The position numbers were made by a program, and so were the translations under genes. From Molossus alvarezi (taxonomy: Eukaryota; Chordata; Mammalia; Chiroptera; Molossidae), in assembly GCA_037176705.1 (NCBI GenBank), contig CM073886.1, forward strand, positions 126,882,001-126,946,000: a stretch of 64,000 nucleotides of DNA. Direction: 5' to 3'. Position 1 is the stretch's first letter. The number at the start of each line of letters is the position of its first letter. This document shows positions 10,170 through 21,539 of this stretch, in pieces. Below the pieces are notes generated by a model. That model ran no database searches. It was not told where the DNA came from and saw nothing but the letters and a program-made list of their open reading frames with translations.

Positions 10170-10578
10170 TGTTGTAAGGTGTCAGCAAGATAACCAGAGA
10201 CGCACAGCTGAATTGTAAAGGAGCACTTTATTACACTGGCGGACTGGGCGGCCTCTCCCCAATCCTTAGCAACCTGCCCTCTTGTTGCCCACTTTGAAGG
10301 GCACAAACTACAAAAAGAAAAAAACTACATTCTCTTGGCGCTACTTTTGGCACCGTTAAGGGGGGTGATACAGAGAATGAGGAGGGAAGAGCTGATTAGA
10401 GGTGAGGACAACCATTAATCTCTTTTTTCTCATGGTTCCTCTGAGTTTCCCAAGGCCATCATTAACCCCTTACCTTTATAGTTTTCTTTGGGTTTCTCAA
10501 GGCCCTTATGTTTACAAAAAAGAGTCTGCCAGGGTGTTTACGTGTAGTAACTGAGGGTCAGAATGGAGTTATTACACA
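10170..10578 (-). mobile_element. Solo LTR of an endogenous retrovirus
   Basis: Read on the minus strand it starts TGTGTAATAACTCC (10578) and ends CTTACAACA (10170), i.e. TG...CA termini over 409 bp. An AATAAA signal (GTGTAATAAAGTGCTC) lies about 60 bp before the 3' end, as expected for the U3-R junction. No internal retroviral sequence flanks it, so it is a solo LTR left by LTR-LTR recombination. A clean target duplication is not evident. Mirror: 49929-50346. Confidence 0.75.
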
Positions 10579-10624
10579 CTTACCAGGAGCTTCCTGAGGG
10601 AGCTCCGTCCTCCCTTCCTGTAGA

Positions 10625-10810
10625 TTCAGAGGACCCCAGAACCTTGGTGTGGCAGGGGCCTTGGAGGTGACCAAACACCTCACTTTGTAGAGAAGGACAC
10701 GTGGCTCTAGGTCAGGAGACTTTCCCAGCCACACACCTACGCGATGGCACAGCCCAGACTTGAACGCAGTACTTTCTTGTACTCCATGATGCTGCACGTG
10801 GGCGCTGGCC
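10625..10810 (+). repeat. MIR-family remnant
   Basis: The order CTCACTTTGTAGAGAAGGAC ... GGTCAGGAGACTTTCCC-AGCCACACA ... GATGGCACAGCCCAGACTTGAAC follows the MIR-type core (ATTTTACAGATGAGGAAACTGAGG ... CAAGGTCACACAGC ... GGCAGAGCCAGGATTCGAAC). Diverged. Mirror near 49697-49882. Confidence 0.6.
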
Positions 10811-10864
10811 CTGCCGCCTTGGGGACATGTGATCATTGCCACCGTGTGCTGCAGTGAATGAAGC

Positions 10865-11080
10865 CTGGGGTCAGACAGGCCCGGGGTCCATCAGGCTCTA
10901 ATAACCAGTGATCTTGCACAAGCTGCTGGACATCACAGAACCCCAGCCTCATCAACGTGAGTTAACGTCATCATCTTCCCAGGTCACCTTGGGGATGAAA
11001 TGAGATAGCAGGGAACATGCCTGTGTGTGCCCTGCACCAGAGGTACTCAGTGCTCGCTCTCATCATCATTGTCACTCAAC
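10865..11080 (+). repeat. MIR SINE remnant
   Basis: Recognisable by GATCTTGCACAAGCTGCTGGAC, the CAGCCTCATCAACGTGAGTTAACGTCATC segment, GGGATGAAATGAGATAGCAGG, and CCTGCACCAGAGGTACTCAGTGCTCGCT, in MIR order. Mirror near 49427-49642. Confidence 0.7.
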
Positions 11081-11084
11081 CCCA

Positions 11085-11810
11085 GGCTGCTGCAGGGAGC
11101 CGAAGGGTCTAGGGACCTGGGGAACAAGGACCTTGTGAGGGGGAAACCATGAAGGCCATTGACTTCCCATCTTGGGTTATTCTGTCTGAGGTCGCGAAAC
11201 TCAAGATCACATGAGGAACGAGGTCAGAGGCCTGAGCAGAACAGAGCTCAGACCTTCATGTCCCACTTGCTGTTTTCTTCAAGCACTTGACCTTCTCACA
11301 CAGGGGCTCCGGGCCAGCAGCAGGAGCGGACAGTGACTGGCACCGTGCAGCAGAGCCTCCTGGGAGGGAAGCAGAGCCCCGGCTGAGTGTCCTGACTGGG
11401 ACAAGAACTTCAAAATTTAAAAAGAAATAAAGGAAGAAAGGAAGGAAAGAAGAAACCAGAGGGAAGCCACTAACTCTGAAAATGATCCAATATGGAATTA
11501 CAGCAGCTGACCTTTGTCAACAGCCATAGAGTTCGCAGAACAAACCGAAGCTACTGGCAGAACTCATGGTGGAATTCCAGAGGCTGCTCTACTGAGCAAG
11601 GTACATGCTCACACAGGCTTTTGACTTATCAGAATCTTAAATTTAGCTACTCAAAGTACAACAAGAATTCTTTGTTAGATATTTTCTAAAGAGAGGGATT
11701 GGAAGGGGGGAAAACTCATAGAGTTTATTTTAAGGACCAAAGCCAACTACTTACAAATCTGTGTGATAGAGCCAGAAAAAGATAACTTGGATTCACTATA
11801 AAAAAAAATA
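11085..11810. other. Unassigned tract, left arm
   Basis: No gene recognised. It includes a short GGAA-rich run at 11418-11450. Conserved at 48705-49420. Confidence 0.4.
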
Positions 11811-11996
11811 GTGCTTGAGCAGTGACCCATGCACCAAGAGGTCACCAGTTAGATTCCCAGTCAGAGCACATACCCAGGTTGTGGGCCTGATCCCCAGTGG
11901 GGGGCATGCAGGAGGCGGCCAGTCAATGTTCTCTCTCATCAATGACTCTATCTCTCTCCTCTCCCTTCCTTTCTCTCTAAAATCAATAAAGAGAAA
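11811..11996 (+). repeat. VES SINE, head truncated
   Basis: Starts part-way through the tRNA-like head (TGAGCAGTGACCCATGCACC) and has a complete body and AAAATCAATAAAG tail. Mirror: 48508-48703, truncated at the same point. Confidence 0.9.
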
Positions 11997-11999
11997 TTA

Positions 12000-13387
12000 T
12001 GTTTTTAAATGTGAATTTGTCATTCTGCTCTTTCCATGAGAAAGGGGAAGATTAGGAAAGAGACGAGAGACTCTCTGTCCTCACATTGAGCTCCTCTCCA
12101 GGATAACCCACATCTGGAATGGAAACGCACTTCATAGGCCTGTGTTTAGGAGACCGTGCCCTGGGGTTCATGTTCCTGCTCCTAAATGCAAAATGTGCAT
12201 GTAGGTATTTGTGTGTGTGCATGTGTGTGCTTGTGTGTGTGTGCGTGCGTGTGCATGTGTGTGTGTGTGCACGTGTGGAGAGAGAGAGAAGCTAAGGACT
12301 GTGTCCAGGGCTTTCCTGACGTCTTATTCTCCACACTGGGGAGAGACAAGCCTGTGTGTGGTGGGGTGGGGGTGGGGCTGGGGCTGTGGGTGGGAGGGGG
12401 GCTGGAGGGGCAGGAATGGAGGAGGGTAGAGGGGAAAGCAGTAAAGACTGACATTTTCCCATCTTAGATCTTGAGGTGACTTAGCTAACGATGCACCACC
12501 AGCTTAGACAGAGCCCCAGCACCCGCAGGAGCAGCAGACAGGCCAGCTCTGACCTCTCAAAGGGGAATTTCAGTCTAGAAATGCTGATTGGAGATTTTCT
12601 CTGCAGACTCCCCTGGGAAGAGTTACTTCCGACAGGGACGTGGCCATAAACTCATCCCCCAGTAGACACGGTTCTTTCTCCAGACTGTTTTGTGACCTCA
12701 GGTACGAGGTGGGCAGACACTGGCAGGTGATAAAATTGAGGCTTGACTGGCACCAAGTGACCCAGACAGACATCCCAGAAATGAAGAGTGGTCTGAGTGG
12801 AGCCTCCTAATCTTGGTCTCCAGGGAGTAAAGTTTCCCTGGAAATGGTTATCAAAGTCTAAGAAGTTTCTTCAAGATTCTGTTTTGCACTAAACTCGAGA
12901 TCTTCATGCGTACTCTAATGCTGCAAATACATGCTAGACTCATGTTGGTGTTTTTGTTGAAGTTACTTTTAGCTGAAATTATATTGATTCATTTTTATAA
13001 CACAGGTAATTTGTGATTCACCAGAAAATCTAGTTTGTGAAAAAATGCCAACATCAATCAGTGGTTCCTTAAGTGATGGAAGTCTTTTTCACTTCCCCGA
13101 AATGTCTCTCCCACATTTCCCTTGGCCTTTTACTACATATGGAGTCAGAGTAAGTTTCTAGCTCTCGTCCTGCCAAGTCCCTGGGAACTGTGTGTGCAGG
13201 TAAGTTCTGACACAAATGGTTCACAGACAGCTGCTCTGGGAGACTGCTGCCATGTTTTGAATGTTGAGAATTTTAATGAGGATAAAATCTAAGTCCCAAA
13301 CTATCCTGTCTGAGTCACTAAATGGACATTGCCCTCCATTGTCATCGGACTTATTAATTAATTTATGCATTTATTTATGTATTTATT
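12000..13387. other. Unassigned tract with (TG)n, left arm
   Basis: Holds an imperfect TG/GCGTG run at 12205-12275, followed by a G-rich stretch (12355-12425) with several runs of three or more G. No gene or interspersed repeat is recognised. Mirror 47121-48507. Confidence 0.5.
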
Positions 13388-13590
13388 TTTTATTCATCTC
13401 TAGAGAGAGAGAAAGGGAGAGGGAGAGACATAGAAACATTGCTGAATGAGCTCATTGATTGGCCATCTCCTGCATGCTCCCCACTGGGGATCAGGCCCAC
13501 AACCTGGACACGTGCCCTGACCGGGAATAGAACCAGCGACCTCTTGGTGCAGGGGTTGATGCTCAACCAGTGAGCCACACTGGCTAGGCC
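13388..13590 (-). repeat. VES SINE
   Basis: Minus-strand element. The GGCCTAGCCAGTGTGGCTCAC head ends at 13590 and the GAGAGAGAGAAAGG body begins at 13400. Immediately followed by a second minus-strand VES copy. Confidence 0.9.
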
Positions 13591-13604
13591 ATAGGTCTTT
13601 TTTA

Positions 13605-13814
13605 AAAAATATGTTTTTATTGATTTTTTAGAGAGAGAGGAGGGACAGAGATAGAGAATCATTGATGTGAGAGAGAAACATGGATTGGCTGCCTCCTGCA
13701 CGCCCCCTACTGGGGATAGAGCCTGCCACCCTGGCATGTGCCTGACCAGGAATCGATCTGGGACCTCTCATTCCATGGACAAAACTCAATCCACTGAGCT
13801 ATTTCGGCCAGGCT
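13605..13814 (-). repeat. VES SINE
   Basis: The head reads AGCCTGGCCGAAATAGCTCA from 13814. The body has the CAGGGTGGCAGGC variant, so it belongs to a different VES subtype from its neighbour. Mirror 46698-46910. Confidence 0.9.
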
Positions 13815-13861
13815 TTCATAAAATTAAATAAAAAAAATTTTTAACATACATGTCCAGCCCA

Positions 13862-14118
13862 GCTCTTACCTGATTGGCTCAGCAGTTAAAGCGTCGTCCT
13901 GCGAACCAATGAGTCACGATTTTGATCTCAGCCAAGGGCAAGTACCTCGGTTGCAATTTGTCCCTGGCCTTGGTTGGGGTTGTGCGGGAGGCAGTCACTG
14001 GATGTGTCCCTTTCACGTCGATGTTTCTCTCTCTCTCTCTCTCTCATCCTCTCTTCCCTCCCACTCTATCTGAACAAAAATGGGGGGTTGGGAGTCCTCC
14101 GGTGAGGATAAATAAAAA
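13862..14118 (+). repeat. tRNA-SINE, GGTTTGGCTCAGC type
   Basis: Second SINE type: head CTGATTGGCTCAGCAGTTAAAGC, AAGTACCTCGGTTGCAATTTGTCCC body, CACGTCGATGTTTCTCTCTC, and the GGTGAGGATAAATAAA tail. Mirror 46364-46652, where the CT run is longer. Confidence 0.9.
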
Positions 14119-14371
14119 TTTACATATATGACCAGCCCAGGAGACTGGAAATTGTTCTGAGCGGTAGCCCTGGCTGCTCACTTCTGGGCTCATGACGTCA
14201 GCAGTCAGGGTGGACCTGTCTTGTTGAAGCAGCTGCATTCCGTTCCCTAATGGCCTTGACCTGCCCAAGGAGCTAGAGGCCCTGATTCCCCAGGAGAGAA
14301 GATGCTACACGTATGATAGACCTTAACCACTTCCTTTTCTCAGAGGAAAACCCCTCATTTCATTTTGGTTT

Positions 14372-14606
14372 TTAATCCTCACTCAAAAATATTTTCCATT
14401 TATTTTCAGACAAAATGGGAGGGGGAGAGAGAGAGAAACATCGATGTGAGAGGGACACATCAATTGGTTGCCTCCTGCACGACCCAACCAGGGCCCGGGA
14501 CCAAACTGCAGCCCAGCCGAGGTACGTGCCCTTGACTGGAATCAAACAGTAACTCTTTGGTCCATGGGCCGATGCTCCAACTGCTGAGCCAAACCAGCCA
14601 CGGCTC
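14372..14606 (-). repeat. tRNA-SINE, second type
   Basis: Minus-strand copy whose head GAGCCGTGGCTGGTTTGGCTC starts at 14606. Mirror 45884-46118. Confidence 0.9.
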
Positions 14607-14621
14607 GTTTCATTTTTTTTT

Positions 14622-14763
14622 TTTTTATCCTCACCCGAGGACATTTTTCCATTTTTGTTCAGATAGAGTGGGAGAAAGAGAGAGGAAGTGACAGAGAGAG
14701 AGAAACATCGAGGTGAAAGGGACACATCGAATGAGTCCCTCCCGCAAAACCCCACTGGCTATG
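14622..14763 (-). repeat. Second-type SINE, internally deleted
   Basis: Tail and pyrimidine body are present, but most of the head is missing: the start GCCAGTGGGG jumps directly to the body. The same deletion is seen at 45720-45872. Confidence 0.8.
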
Positions 14764-14769
14764 ACTCAT

Positions 14770-15780
14770 TTCTTTTTTTAATCAGAGTAAAAATGTGTAA
14801 TAATAGACTTCCCAGCCCCCTTCACACTTCAGTTCTGCTTCCCAGATATACCATATTTAAATCTTTCTGCCTTTAGTCCTTCTGGTGTTTCCCTACAAAT
14901 CTGAACACTAGACTTATAGGCGAGACCTTTGTCATAGACACCTGTTCTAGACTATGCACATTTTCCCACTCTAAATATTTGATAGTTATCTAATCACTTT
15001 TGCATCCTTTAGTGAGTACCCAGAACTTTACATAATATATCCTAACTATTCCTTATTAGTTCAAATACCTAGAGTATCCAGAATCCTAGGATGAAAAATT
15101 AGGATATGAGAATTGCCAGAATTTCCCTCAATCTTCCCTTCCATTCTTCTACCTCTAAAGCTTTTGCCACAAGTATCTTCATTTTTACATTGTATAGTTG
15201 AATAGCATTTCAGTTTTGATCTGAAACTTTTATTGTGAGAAAGCAAATGCCCCATTGGTATGTAGATGAGCAGAAATAAAATGCTCAGACATGTATTCAC
15301 AGAGATCGCAAGCATTTTCTTACGTCAAGTATAGAATAGGACCCAACTATTGGGGTCAAGGTGTAGCAGAGAGAACCCAGCTCCCTGGGCCTTTCCTCGG
15401 TGCAGGGAGGGGCGCAGCCAGCTCAGAGGAGCCTCCTTCCTGGGCAGAGTCCTCCTGTCGTCCGCAGCTGGACATAAAAGGCTCTTCTTGAGTCCTTTGT
15501 TTCTTAGAAATCACCAGCTTAAAATAATCAATCCCCAAAAGGCATAGTCTGGGATCGCAAACTCTGCTCCCCCTCACTATGAAAAGGACTAGGTCACTAT
15601 GTTTCTTGTATTCACTATTTTTTTAAAACTTTTCTGTTTTTCGGTTACAGTTTGTACATTCACTATTTACTCTTGAAAAATGGGGGATCATTTTCCAGCC
15701 ATTCTTCTCTTCAGGGTTCCCAAGGTTGTTCCTTCACAGATTCGACACCCAGCGGTGACACCTGGCCTTTGGCTTAGACT
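14770..15780. other. Unassigned tract, left arm
   Basis: AT-richer sequence with no recognised gene. Mirror 44700-45715. Confidence 0.4.
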
Positions 15781-15854
15781 GAACAAGGCGGTCCAGGGAC
15801 GGCTCGAGAACGCGCTGTGTCCAGTAGATGTCAGCAGAGCTCCAAAGCAGCCTG

Positions 15855-15995
15855 GCCAGTTCCCTGGGGATCACCTGGGGGTCCTGTTAACAGGCAGATT
15901 CTGATTCAGTGGGTTCCTGAGCCCCAGGAGCTGCCACTGATGCCTGGGCAGGTGGTCAGGAAACACACCTGGAGTAGCAGGGCTCTAAGAAGGGC
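15855..15995 (+). repeat. MER5A-like hAT (Charlie) fragment
   Basis: Matches the MER5A order: GGGGATCACCTGGGGGTCCTGTTAA, ACAGGCAGATTCTGATTCAGTGGG, CTGAGCCCCAGGAGCTGC and a GTGGTCAGGAAACACACCTGGAGTAGCAGGGCTCT-like end. It is a non-autonomous DNA transposon remnant. Mirror near 44491-44631. Confidence 0.65.
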
Positions 15996-15999
15996 TGCT

Positions 16000-16910
16000 G
16001 GGCTTTATGTCTGTCTCCCTCCAGCACAAAACCTTTGAAAGTAGATGCTTTCTTAACAACACTTTACTAATTAGTACACCTTTAATTGGAAACATTTTCC
16101 CAAAGGTTTTGTATACCAATCACACACTTGCTGGGTACTGACCATCATTACTCAGGGCATGAGGTACCTGACCTGGTCCTATGGCTTCACTGGGTGGCAG
16201 GATGGGGAACTGTTTGCCTTGAGACCACCCACGGAAGCCCAGAGCGGTTCTGGTTTAACTGGTGCCTTCCTCCCCTGAGATACTGATTAGCTGTCTAGAC
16301 GAAGAACCTGTGGCTGGTTGGATCTGAACCTCCCCTTGGAGGCAAAGAGTGAGGTCGATCTTGTTCCCAAGAGGGAAAAGGAGAAGCCCTGTTGTGGTTT
16401 GGGAGCTGGGTATATCGGGAAAGTGTGAGTGGATGAGAGTGGGAAAGGAGGTGAACTGCTTTCAGACAAGTTTATGCATCTTGTTAGATATCCTCAACTA
16501 CCCCCTCACCTCTCCTTCTTGGGTGGCATGCTGCTTTGGGTCTTGGGTGAAATACTGGCCCACCAGTTACAGAATCTAACTGTTAGCTGCCCGGTGAGGG
16601 TACTCCTAGGACCAGGGTGGGGGGTACTCCCAGGACCAGGGTGGGGGGCGCTCACAGGCCTGGGGTTCAGTGCACATGGTGGGCCCCTGGCAACTGGAGC
16701 AGAAACCTTGGGGTGGGTGGGGGTCAGATGCCAAGAGGTCTCCAGGGCCTGGAAATGTTCCGGGCGATAACCAGTCTCATTTCCCGGGGAGGATAATTGT
16801 ACTGAGAACTCTGAACTGGAGGCAGTATTTTGTGTGTGTCAGTTATGGACACCACACAGGAAACTATTACACAAAACGTTAAATTCAGAGTTTGATATAA
16901 ATACAGTAAC
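16000..16910. other. Unassigned tract with short G-rich tandem, left arm
   Basis: About 2.5 units of a ~25-bp repeat (GGTACTCCCAGGACCAGGGT) at 16592-16670. The right arm (43823-43900) has a related but different arrangement (CCCTGGGCCTGGGAGCAC). No gene recognised. Confidence 0.5.
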
Positions 16911-16912
16911 AC

Positions 16913-17115
16913 AGCCCTGCTGGGTGTAGATCAGGTGGTTGGGCATCATCTTGTGCACCGAAAGGTTGCTGGTTCGATTCCAGGTCAGGACATGCCCAGG
17001 TTGTGAGCCCGATCCCCAGTGAGGGCATGCAGGAGACATCCAATCAAATTTCTCTCTCATCGATGTTTCTCTCTCTCTCCCTGTCCCTTCCTTCCTCTCT
17101 AGAATCAATAAAGGG
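16913..17115 (+). repeat. VES SINE
   Basis: Head CTGCTGGGTGTAGATCAGGTGG is atypical, but the body and AGAATCAATAAAGG tail are standard. Mirror 43372-43571. Confidence 0.85.
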
Positions 17116-17519
17116 AAGTAATAATAATGCTAATATTAATTAGCATAGTAACACAATCTAGCTAACACTGAACATACAGGACGACAGTTTTCAGGACTGT
17201 CTGCCATCTTCCCAGGACACAGTCCATAGCAGAAGGATGAGACAGGCTCTAGCAAGCATATCTAGGCTTGCTTTTGCTAGAAGCCCCAGAATGTGCCCTC
17301 CAGTGATGGCGCAGTGTCCGCCTCCTGCCTGACTCCACGCTCTGGGCCGTCCTGAAGCCAGGCCCGCCTCTCACTCGGACCCACCACAGCTCAGCCTTTC
17401 CCCCAGCATCCCCAGGGGGTCTCCAACCAAGTGGCCTGTTCTCCACACCGCAAGCTGATCTTTTTAAAGAAAAACAGTTCTATTTAGGTTACTCTCCTGT
17501 TCAAAACAAAACAAAAACA

Positions 17520-17920
17520 AAATCCTTGAGTGTTTTTCCACTGCTCTTAGACAGAAATCTGAACCCTTTAGTAAAGTGTACGGGTCCCCCAGGGTCTGGC
17601 TCTTGAGTGTCTCCAGCCTCTGTTCATGGCTTCAAGGCCCAGGTGTGAGATTTACGTTCCTCAACGTAGCAAAACACTCTCCAAGCTTCGTGGAATGGGC
17701 TGTCCCCCTGCCTTGGGCTCCGTCCCCTTTCACTCCATTTCTTGACCTGAGAAGCCTCCGGGATGCCTTTATGATCAGGTCACATTTCTATTTCGCCTGG
17801 CACCTGTATCTCCCTGGATGGCTTCTCATGTCTGTGTCTTCTGCTAGACGCCGGGCTGCAAGAGAGCAGGGATTTCATGTGATTTGGTGATCATTCATCT
17901 CCAGCACCTGCATAAGATTC
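17520..17920 (+). repeat. L2 LINE 3' end remnant
   Basis: Shows the L2 3' series: TCCACTGCTCTTAGACAGAAATC, GGTCTGGCTCTTGAGTGTCTCC, CCTGAGAAGCCTCC, TAGACGCCGGGCTGCAAGAGAGCAGGGAT and CCAGCACCTGCATAAG. Diverged and non-coding. Mirror near 42567-42967. Confidence 0.65.
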
Positions 17921-18274
17921 AACCACCTAATGTCAGTGTGAAGTTTGAAATTCACTAAGTTGGCTCTCTAAACTTTGGTATATTAATCATTGCAAAGAGG
18001 ATGATGGGACAAGATTGAACATTTTGCTTTAAATTTCTGACAACAGCTGCCAATAATACTGAATTATATTTACACCATTGGAGACAGAATTTACTTCAAT
18101 GTGAATTTGGGGGAATCAAACAAAATAAAAGGCATACAGGGAAAAAAACTATCTCTCTCCTGATTGCTTTCTCCCAGAAGATTTGTTGAAAAAGAATTAG
18201 TCATCTCTTCTGAAAACTCATTCAAACCATCACCACCTCCTGTGGGTCTCCACTGTAGGTTAAGCCAATTATTA

Positions 18275-18526
18275 TTTCATTTATTTATTTATCTTTACTT
18301 GAAGACATTTTTCATTCATCTTCAGACAGAGCAGAGGGAGAGAGGGAGGAAAAGAGAAAGAAACGTCGATGTGAAAGAGAGGCATCGACTGGCTGCCATT
18401 CACACGACCCCAACTGGGGCTGGGGACAAACTGCAACCAAGGTACCTGCCCTTAGTGGGAACCAAACCCGGGTCTCTCTGGACTGCAGGCTGACGCTGTA
18501 ACCACTGAGCCAAACCAGCCAGGGCT
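18275..18526 (-). repeat. tRNA-SINE, second type
   Basis: The head AGCCCTGGCTGGTTTGGCTC starts at 18526 and the tail is extended to ATTTATTTAT. Mirror 41961-42210. Confidence 0.9.
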
Positions 18527-18534
18527 ATTTCTGA

Positions 18535-18645
18535 TCTTTGCTCAATGATATGCTCCATGAACGGTCTCTCTTGTTCACTGTTTTCTTGGGAACTAGCAAT
18601 GTGTCTGATACACAGTAGGTGCCTAATAAGTAATAAATGAACGAC
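18535..18645 (+). repeat. L2 LINE 3' tip remnant
   Basis: GCTCCATGAACGGTCTCTCTTGTTCACTG followed by ACACAGTAGGTGCCTAATAAGTAATAAATGAACGA is the L2 3' tip pattern. A second-type SINE interrupts the older sequence just upstream. Mirror near 41843-41953. Confidence 0.65.
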
Positions 18646-18649
18646 CGCT

Positions 18650-19720
18650 GTGATGATATAACTGCATTTAATGGTAGGTATTTGTCAAACGATGCTAGGT
18701 GGGCACTAAACACAATCCCAGACAAGAGGCTTCGACCATTGTTAATTCCCCATGAACACCAAAGCTCACGACTGCTGACACTTTTTCTTCCTTCTGGCTC
18801 TGCTAGACTTTAGCCTCTGTGCAGGGTGAACAAGGACAGGGGGTTGAGCAGGGGACCTGCTTGGAGAAGCAGGGACACTGCAGAGCTGCTGAGCTCTGGG
18901 GCAAAGCAGATGGCGAGGGAGGAGGGAGCACAGCCCTCTCATCCCTTCCAGGAGCCCGGAGCACAGCTCTCTCCCTTCTTCCTGCTCTCCCGGCCCCACC
19001 AGCCCTGCCTCGCTGAACCAACGCTAACTCTTCTCACCTGGAGGTTTCCAAACTGCTTTTCATAACATGGTGGTGCTGAGGTCTGGGAAACACTCAACCC
19101 GGCAAATTCTTGAGAAAGCAGATCAGATCAGCGGGCTGTGGCATTGTCACCCGCCCCGTCCCATCTCTTCCCCTGGAAGTCCTGGGACGCTGTCCTCTCA
19201 CTATCACACTGGAATGCCCTCTCTTTACAGGGCTGCGGAAGTCTGTTCATGTCCCTCATAGTTCCATGGATTTATGAGAATATCTGATGTTTAACAAAAT
19301 TGTAAACTCTCCCAGTAGTCAGGGTGGGTAGTGGTTGATGGCCCCAGGTACAGATTTGGGGGCCAAAAGGAAGCTAAGGAAGAGTGAAAGGCGAGGCAGA
19401 TGACTGACGAGCCACGTCTCCAAACCACGGTACCCGTCACTGCTGAATCTATATGAGTTTCATGAACAATGTCCTTTCCATCATTGTGGGGTGATTTCAT
19501 TCAGGCATGTACCAGGGAGAGGCCAAGCATGGTTGCAGGTGCCAGGGATAAAGCATTAAGACAGACAAGACATCTGCTTCGTGAAGTAGACCTAGTCGGG
19601 GGGAGCCAATAAATATACAAATAAGTAAGAACCAGGTAATAAGTCGATAATGAAAATAAGGTATTGTGTAGGTAGTGATGGGATACTTTCGAGTGGGTGC
19701 TCAGCAAGACCTCTTTGAAG
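18650..19720. other. Unassigned tract, left arm
   Basis: Around 19500-19640 there is a degraded old repeat (CCAGGGATAAAGCATTAAGACAGACAAG ... AATAAATATACAAATAAGTAAG) whose family I cannot name with confidence. Elsewhere nothing is recognised. Short open frames near 18803-19021 are identical in the mirror (41467-41685), which shows low divergence but not coding. Confidence 0.4.
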
Positions 19721-19724
19721 GCTT

Positions 19725-19822
19725 TCTTTCTTTCTCTCTTTCTTTCTCTCTTTCTTTCTCTCTTTCTTTCTCTCTTTCTTTCTCTCTTTCTTTCTCTCTT
19801 TCTCTCTTTCTTTCTTTCTTTC
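19725..19822 (+). repeat. (TTTC/TC)n microsatellite replacing a SINE body
   Basis: A pyrimidine repeat joined directly to the head half of a second-type SINE at 19823. The right arm has the whole SINE followed by a GAAA/GGAA/GGGA repeat (40405-40772), so the left arm lost SINE body to repeat expansion or slippage. Confidence 0.85.
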
Positions 19823-19932
19823 CGAGGCTGGGGACAAACTGCAACCGAGGTAGGTGCCCTTAGCAGAACCGAACGCGGGACTCTCTGGCCCACAAGCGGA
19901 TGCTCTAACCGCTGAGCCAAGCCGACCAGGGC
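19823..19932 (-). repeat. Second-type SINE, head half only
   Basis: The head GGCCCTGGTCGGCTTGGCTCAG starts at 19932. The element is truncated at GCAGTTTGTCCCCAGCCTCGG, where the microsatellite begins. Confidence 0.85.
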
Positions 19933-20314
19933 CAAGGGTTTATTTTTAAGCCGAGGTAGGCATACAACCCTGCGGAAGTGCTATATATGTCGCTAGGAAT
20001 ATCGTTAGTGGTGCAGTTGGTTATATGGCTGAATGTTGGCAGTTACCACTCTGGAAATAATAAAATATTAATCTAAAAAGACTTTAGTCAGCCTTAGTAA
20101 TAATGAAAAGAAATTATAGGTCATTGGAATATTTGATGAAAAGCCTTCTCAGGAAGAAAGTTTTTTTGCAATTCAAATTTTATTCTTCTCAGTAAGATAG
20201 TAGAAAGATTAGGAAATATTTACCCTGGGACCAGAGTTAAAAAGATTAAAAAACAATGTACGGCTCTAAACAGGTGGAGACAGATTCTTATTTGTTTATT
20301 TTATTTATTTATTT

Positions 20315-20381
20315 ATTTTTATCTTCACCTGAGGACATCTTTCCATTTTTGTTGTTGTTGTTGTTGTTGAGACAGACTGGA

Positions 20382-20426
<45 letters not shown>

Positions 20427-20584
20427 TGGACGTGAAAGGGAAACATTAAGTGGTTGCCGCCTGCACAACCCAACCAGGGCCTGGGACAAACTGTAACCTA
20501 GGTGCCTGCCCTTTGCGGGAACCAAACCCAGGTCTCTGTGGACTGCAAGCCAACTCTGTAACTGCTGAGCCAAACTGGCCAGGG
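20315..20584 (-). repeat. tRNA-SINE, second type
   Basis: Contains internal (GTT)n at 20348-20369 and (GA)n at 20385-20421. It forms a head-to-head pair with the next element; the pair is partly deleted in the right arm. Confidence 0.9.
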
Positions 20585-20614
20585 TGACAGATTCTTATTT
20601 AAAATCAAGTGTAT

Positions 20615-20855
20615 CCCTGGCCGGTTTGGCTCAGAGATTAGAGTGTTGGCCTGCAGTCCCAAGAGACCCAGGTTCGGTTCCCACTATGAGCACGTACCTC
20701 GGTTGCAGTTTGTCCCAGGCCCTGGTTGGGTCGTGAGGGTGGCAACCACCTTATGCGTCCCTTTCACATCGATGTTTCTCTCTCTCTCTCTCTTCCCCTC
20801 CCACTCTATCTGAACAAAAAATGGAAAGATGCCCTCGGGTGAGGATAAAAAATAA
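20615..20855 (+). repeat. tRNA-SINE, second type
   Basis: Full-length, beginning CCCTGGCCGGTTTGGCTCAG and ending GGTGAGGATAAAAAAT. Confidence 0.9.
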
Positions 20856-20870
20856 AATAAATCAAGTGTA

Positions 20871-20953
20871 GCCTGGCCGGTTTGGCTCAGCAGTCGGAGC
20901 ATAGTCCTGCGGACCAGAGAGTCCCCGGTTTGGTTCCCACTAGGGGCACATAT
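20871..20953 (+). repeat. tRNA-head-only SINE (~85 bp)
   Basis: Contains only the tRNA-like head GCCTGGCCGGTTTGGCTCAG to AGGGGCACATATC. It ends where the tRNA-unrelated body would begin. The mirror at 39557-39640 is identical in extent. Confidence 0.85.
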
Positions 20954-20955
20954 CT

Positions 20956-21380
20956 AAAAAGGAAAGAAAATGAAGGGTATGTGGGGTCTCTCTCTGTCTG
21001 GTTGTATTTTGCAAGAAAGAGCAAGTAGCTTCCAGGATAGTCACATGTTAGCAAAAAAGCTTTTGTCTAATTTTCCAGAAATATAACCTTTAATATCAAA
21101 GCATGGGGACCATAGAGCTTATAAAACATTACATTGTTCTCCTACAGATTATATGAGTCAGCAGAAATGGACTCTGTTGAATTGTAATGTAGGTCACGGG
21201 TCCACATTAAGTGCCTGTGTGGTGGCTTCCTCCTTCGTTAGGGACTGGAGACTTTGTGTGTCTAGCTTCCTCTTTCCTGGCAGACCTTGAGAACACAAGT
21301 TGTCTTCACAGCTCCATATCTAAAAACGCCAGGCCTGGTTTCTGGAATATTATTCTCTAGGTATAATAACGACCTGTTGT
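20956..21380. other. Unassigned tract, left arm
   Basis: Starts with a short GAAA-rich stretch (20956-20980) that corresponds to a 190-bp microsatellite in the right arm. Otherwise no feature recognised. Confidence 0.5.
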
Positions 21381-21383
21381 ATG

Positions 21384-21539
21384 CCGACTGGTGTGGCTCA
21401 GTGGTTGAGCATGGACCCTTGAAGAAAGAGATCTCCAGTTCAATTTCCGGTCAGGGCACCTGCCCAGGTTGTGGGCCTGATCCCCAGTTGGGGGCATGCA
21501 GGAGGCAGCCAATCAATGTTCTCGCTCATTGATGTTTCT
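21384..21539 (+). repeat. VES SINE, 5' part split by L1
   Basis: Head GCCGACTGGTGTGGCTCAGTG to CTCGCTCATTGATGTTTCT. The same element resumes at 23417 after an L1 insertion. Confidence 0.9.

Noticed and set aside
12182..12467. Cys/Val- or His/Thr-rich ORFs
   Set aside because: Translations of the TG/CA repeat; the same in the mirror at 48048-48459.
20615..20700. tRNA genes at SINE heads
   Set aside because: The heads keep A- and B-box-like sequence but are continuous with SINE bodies and carry mismatches. No free-standing tRNA was found.
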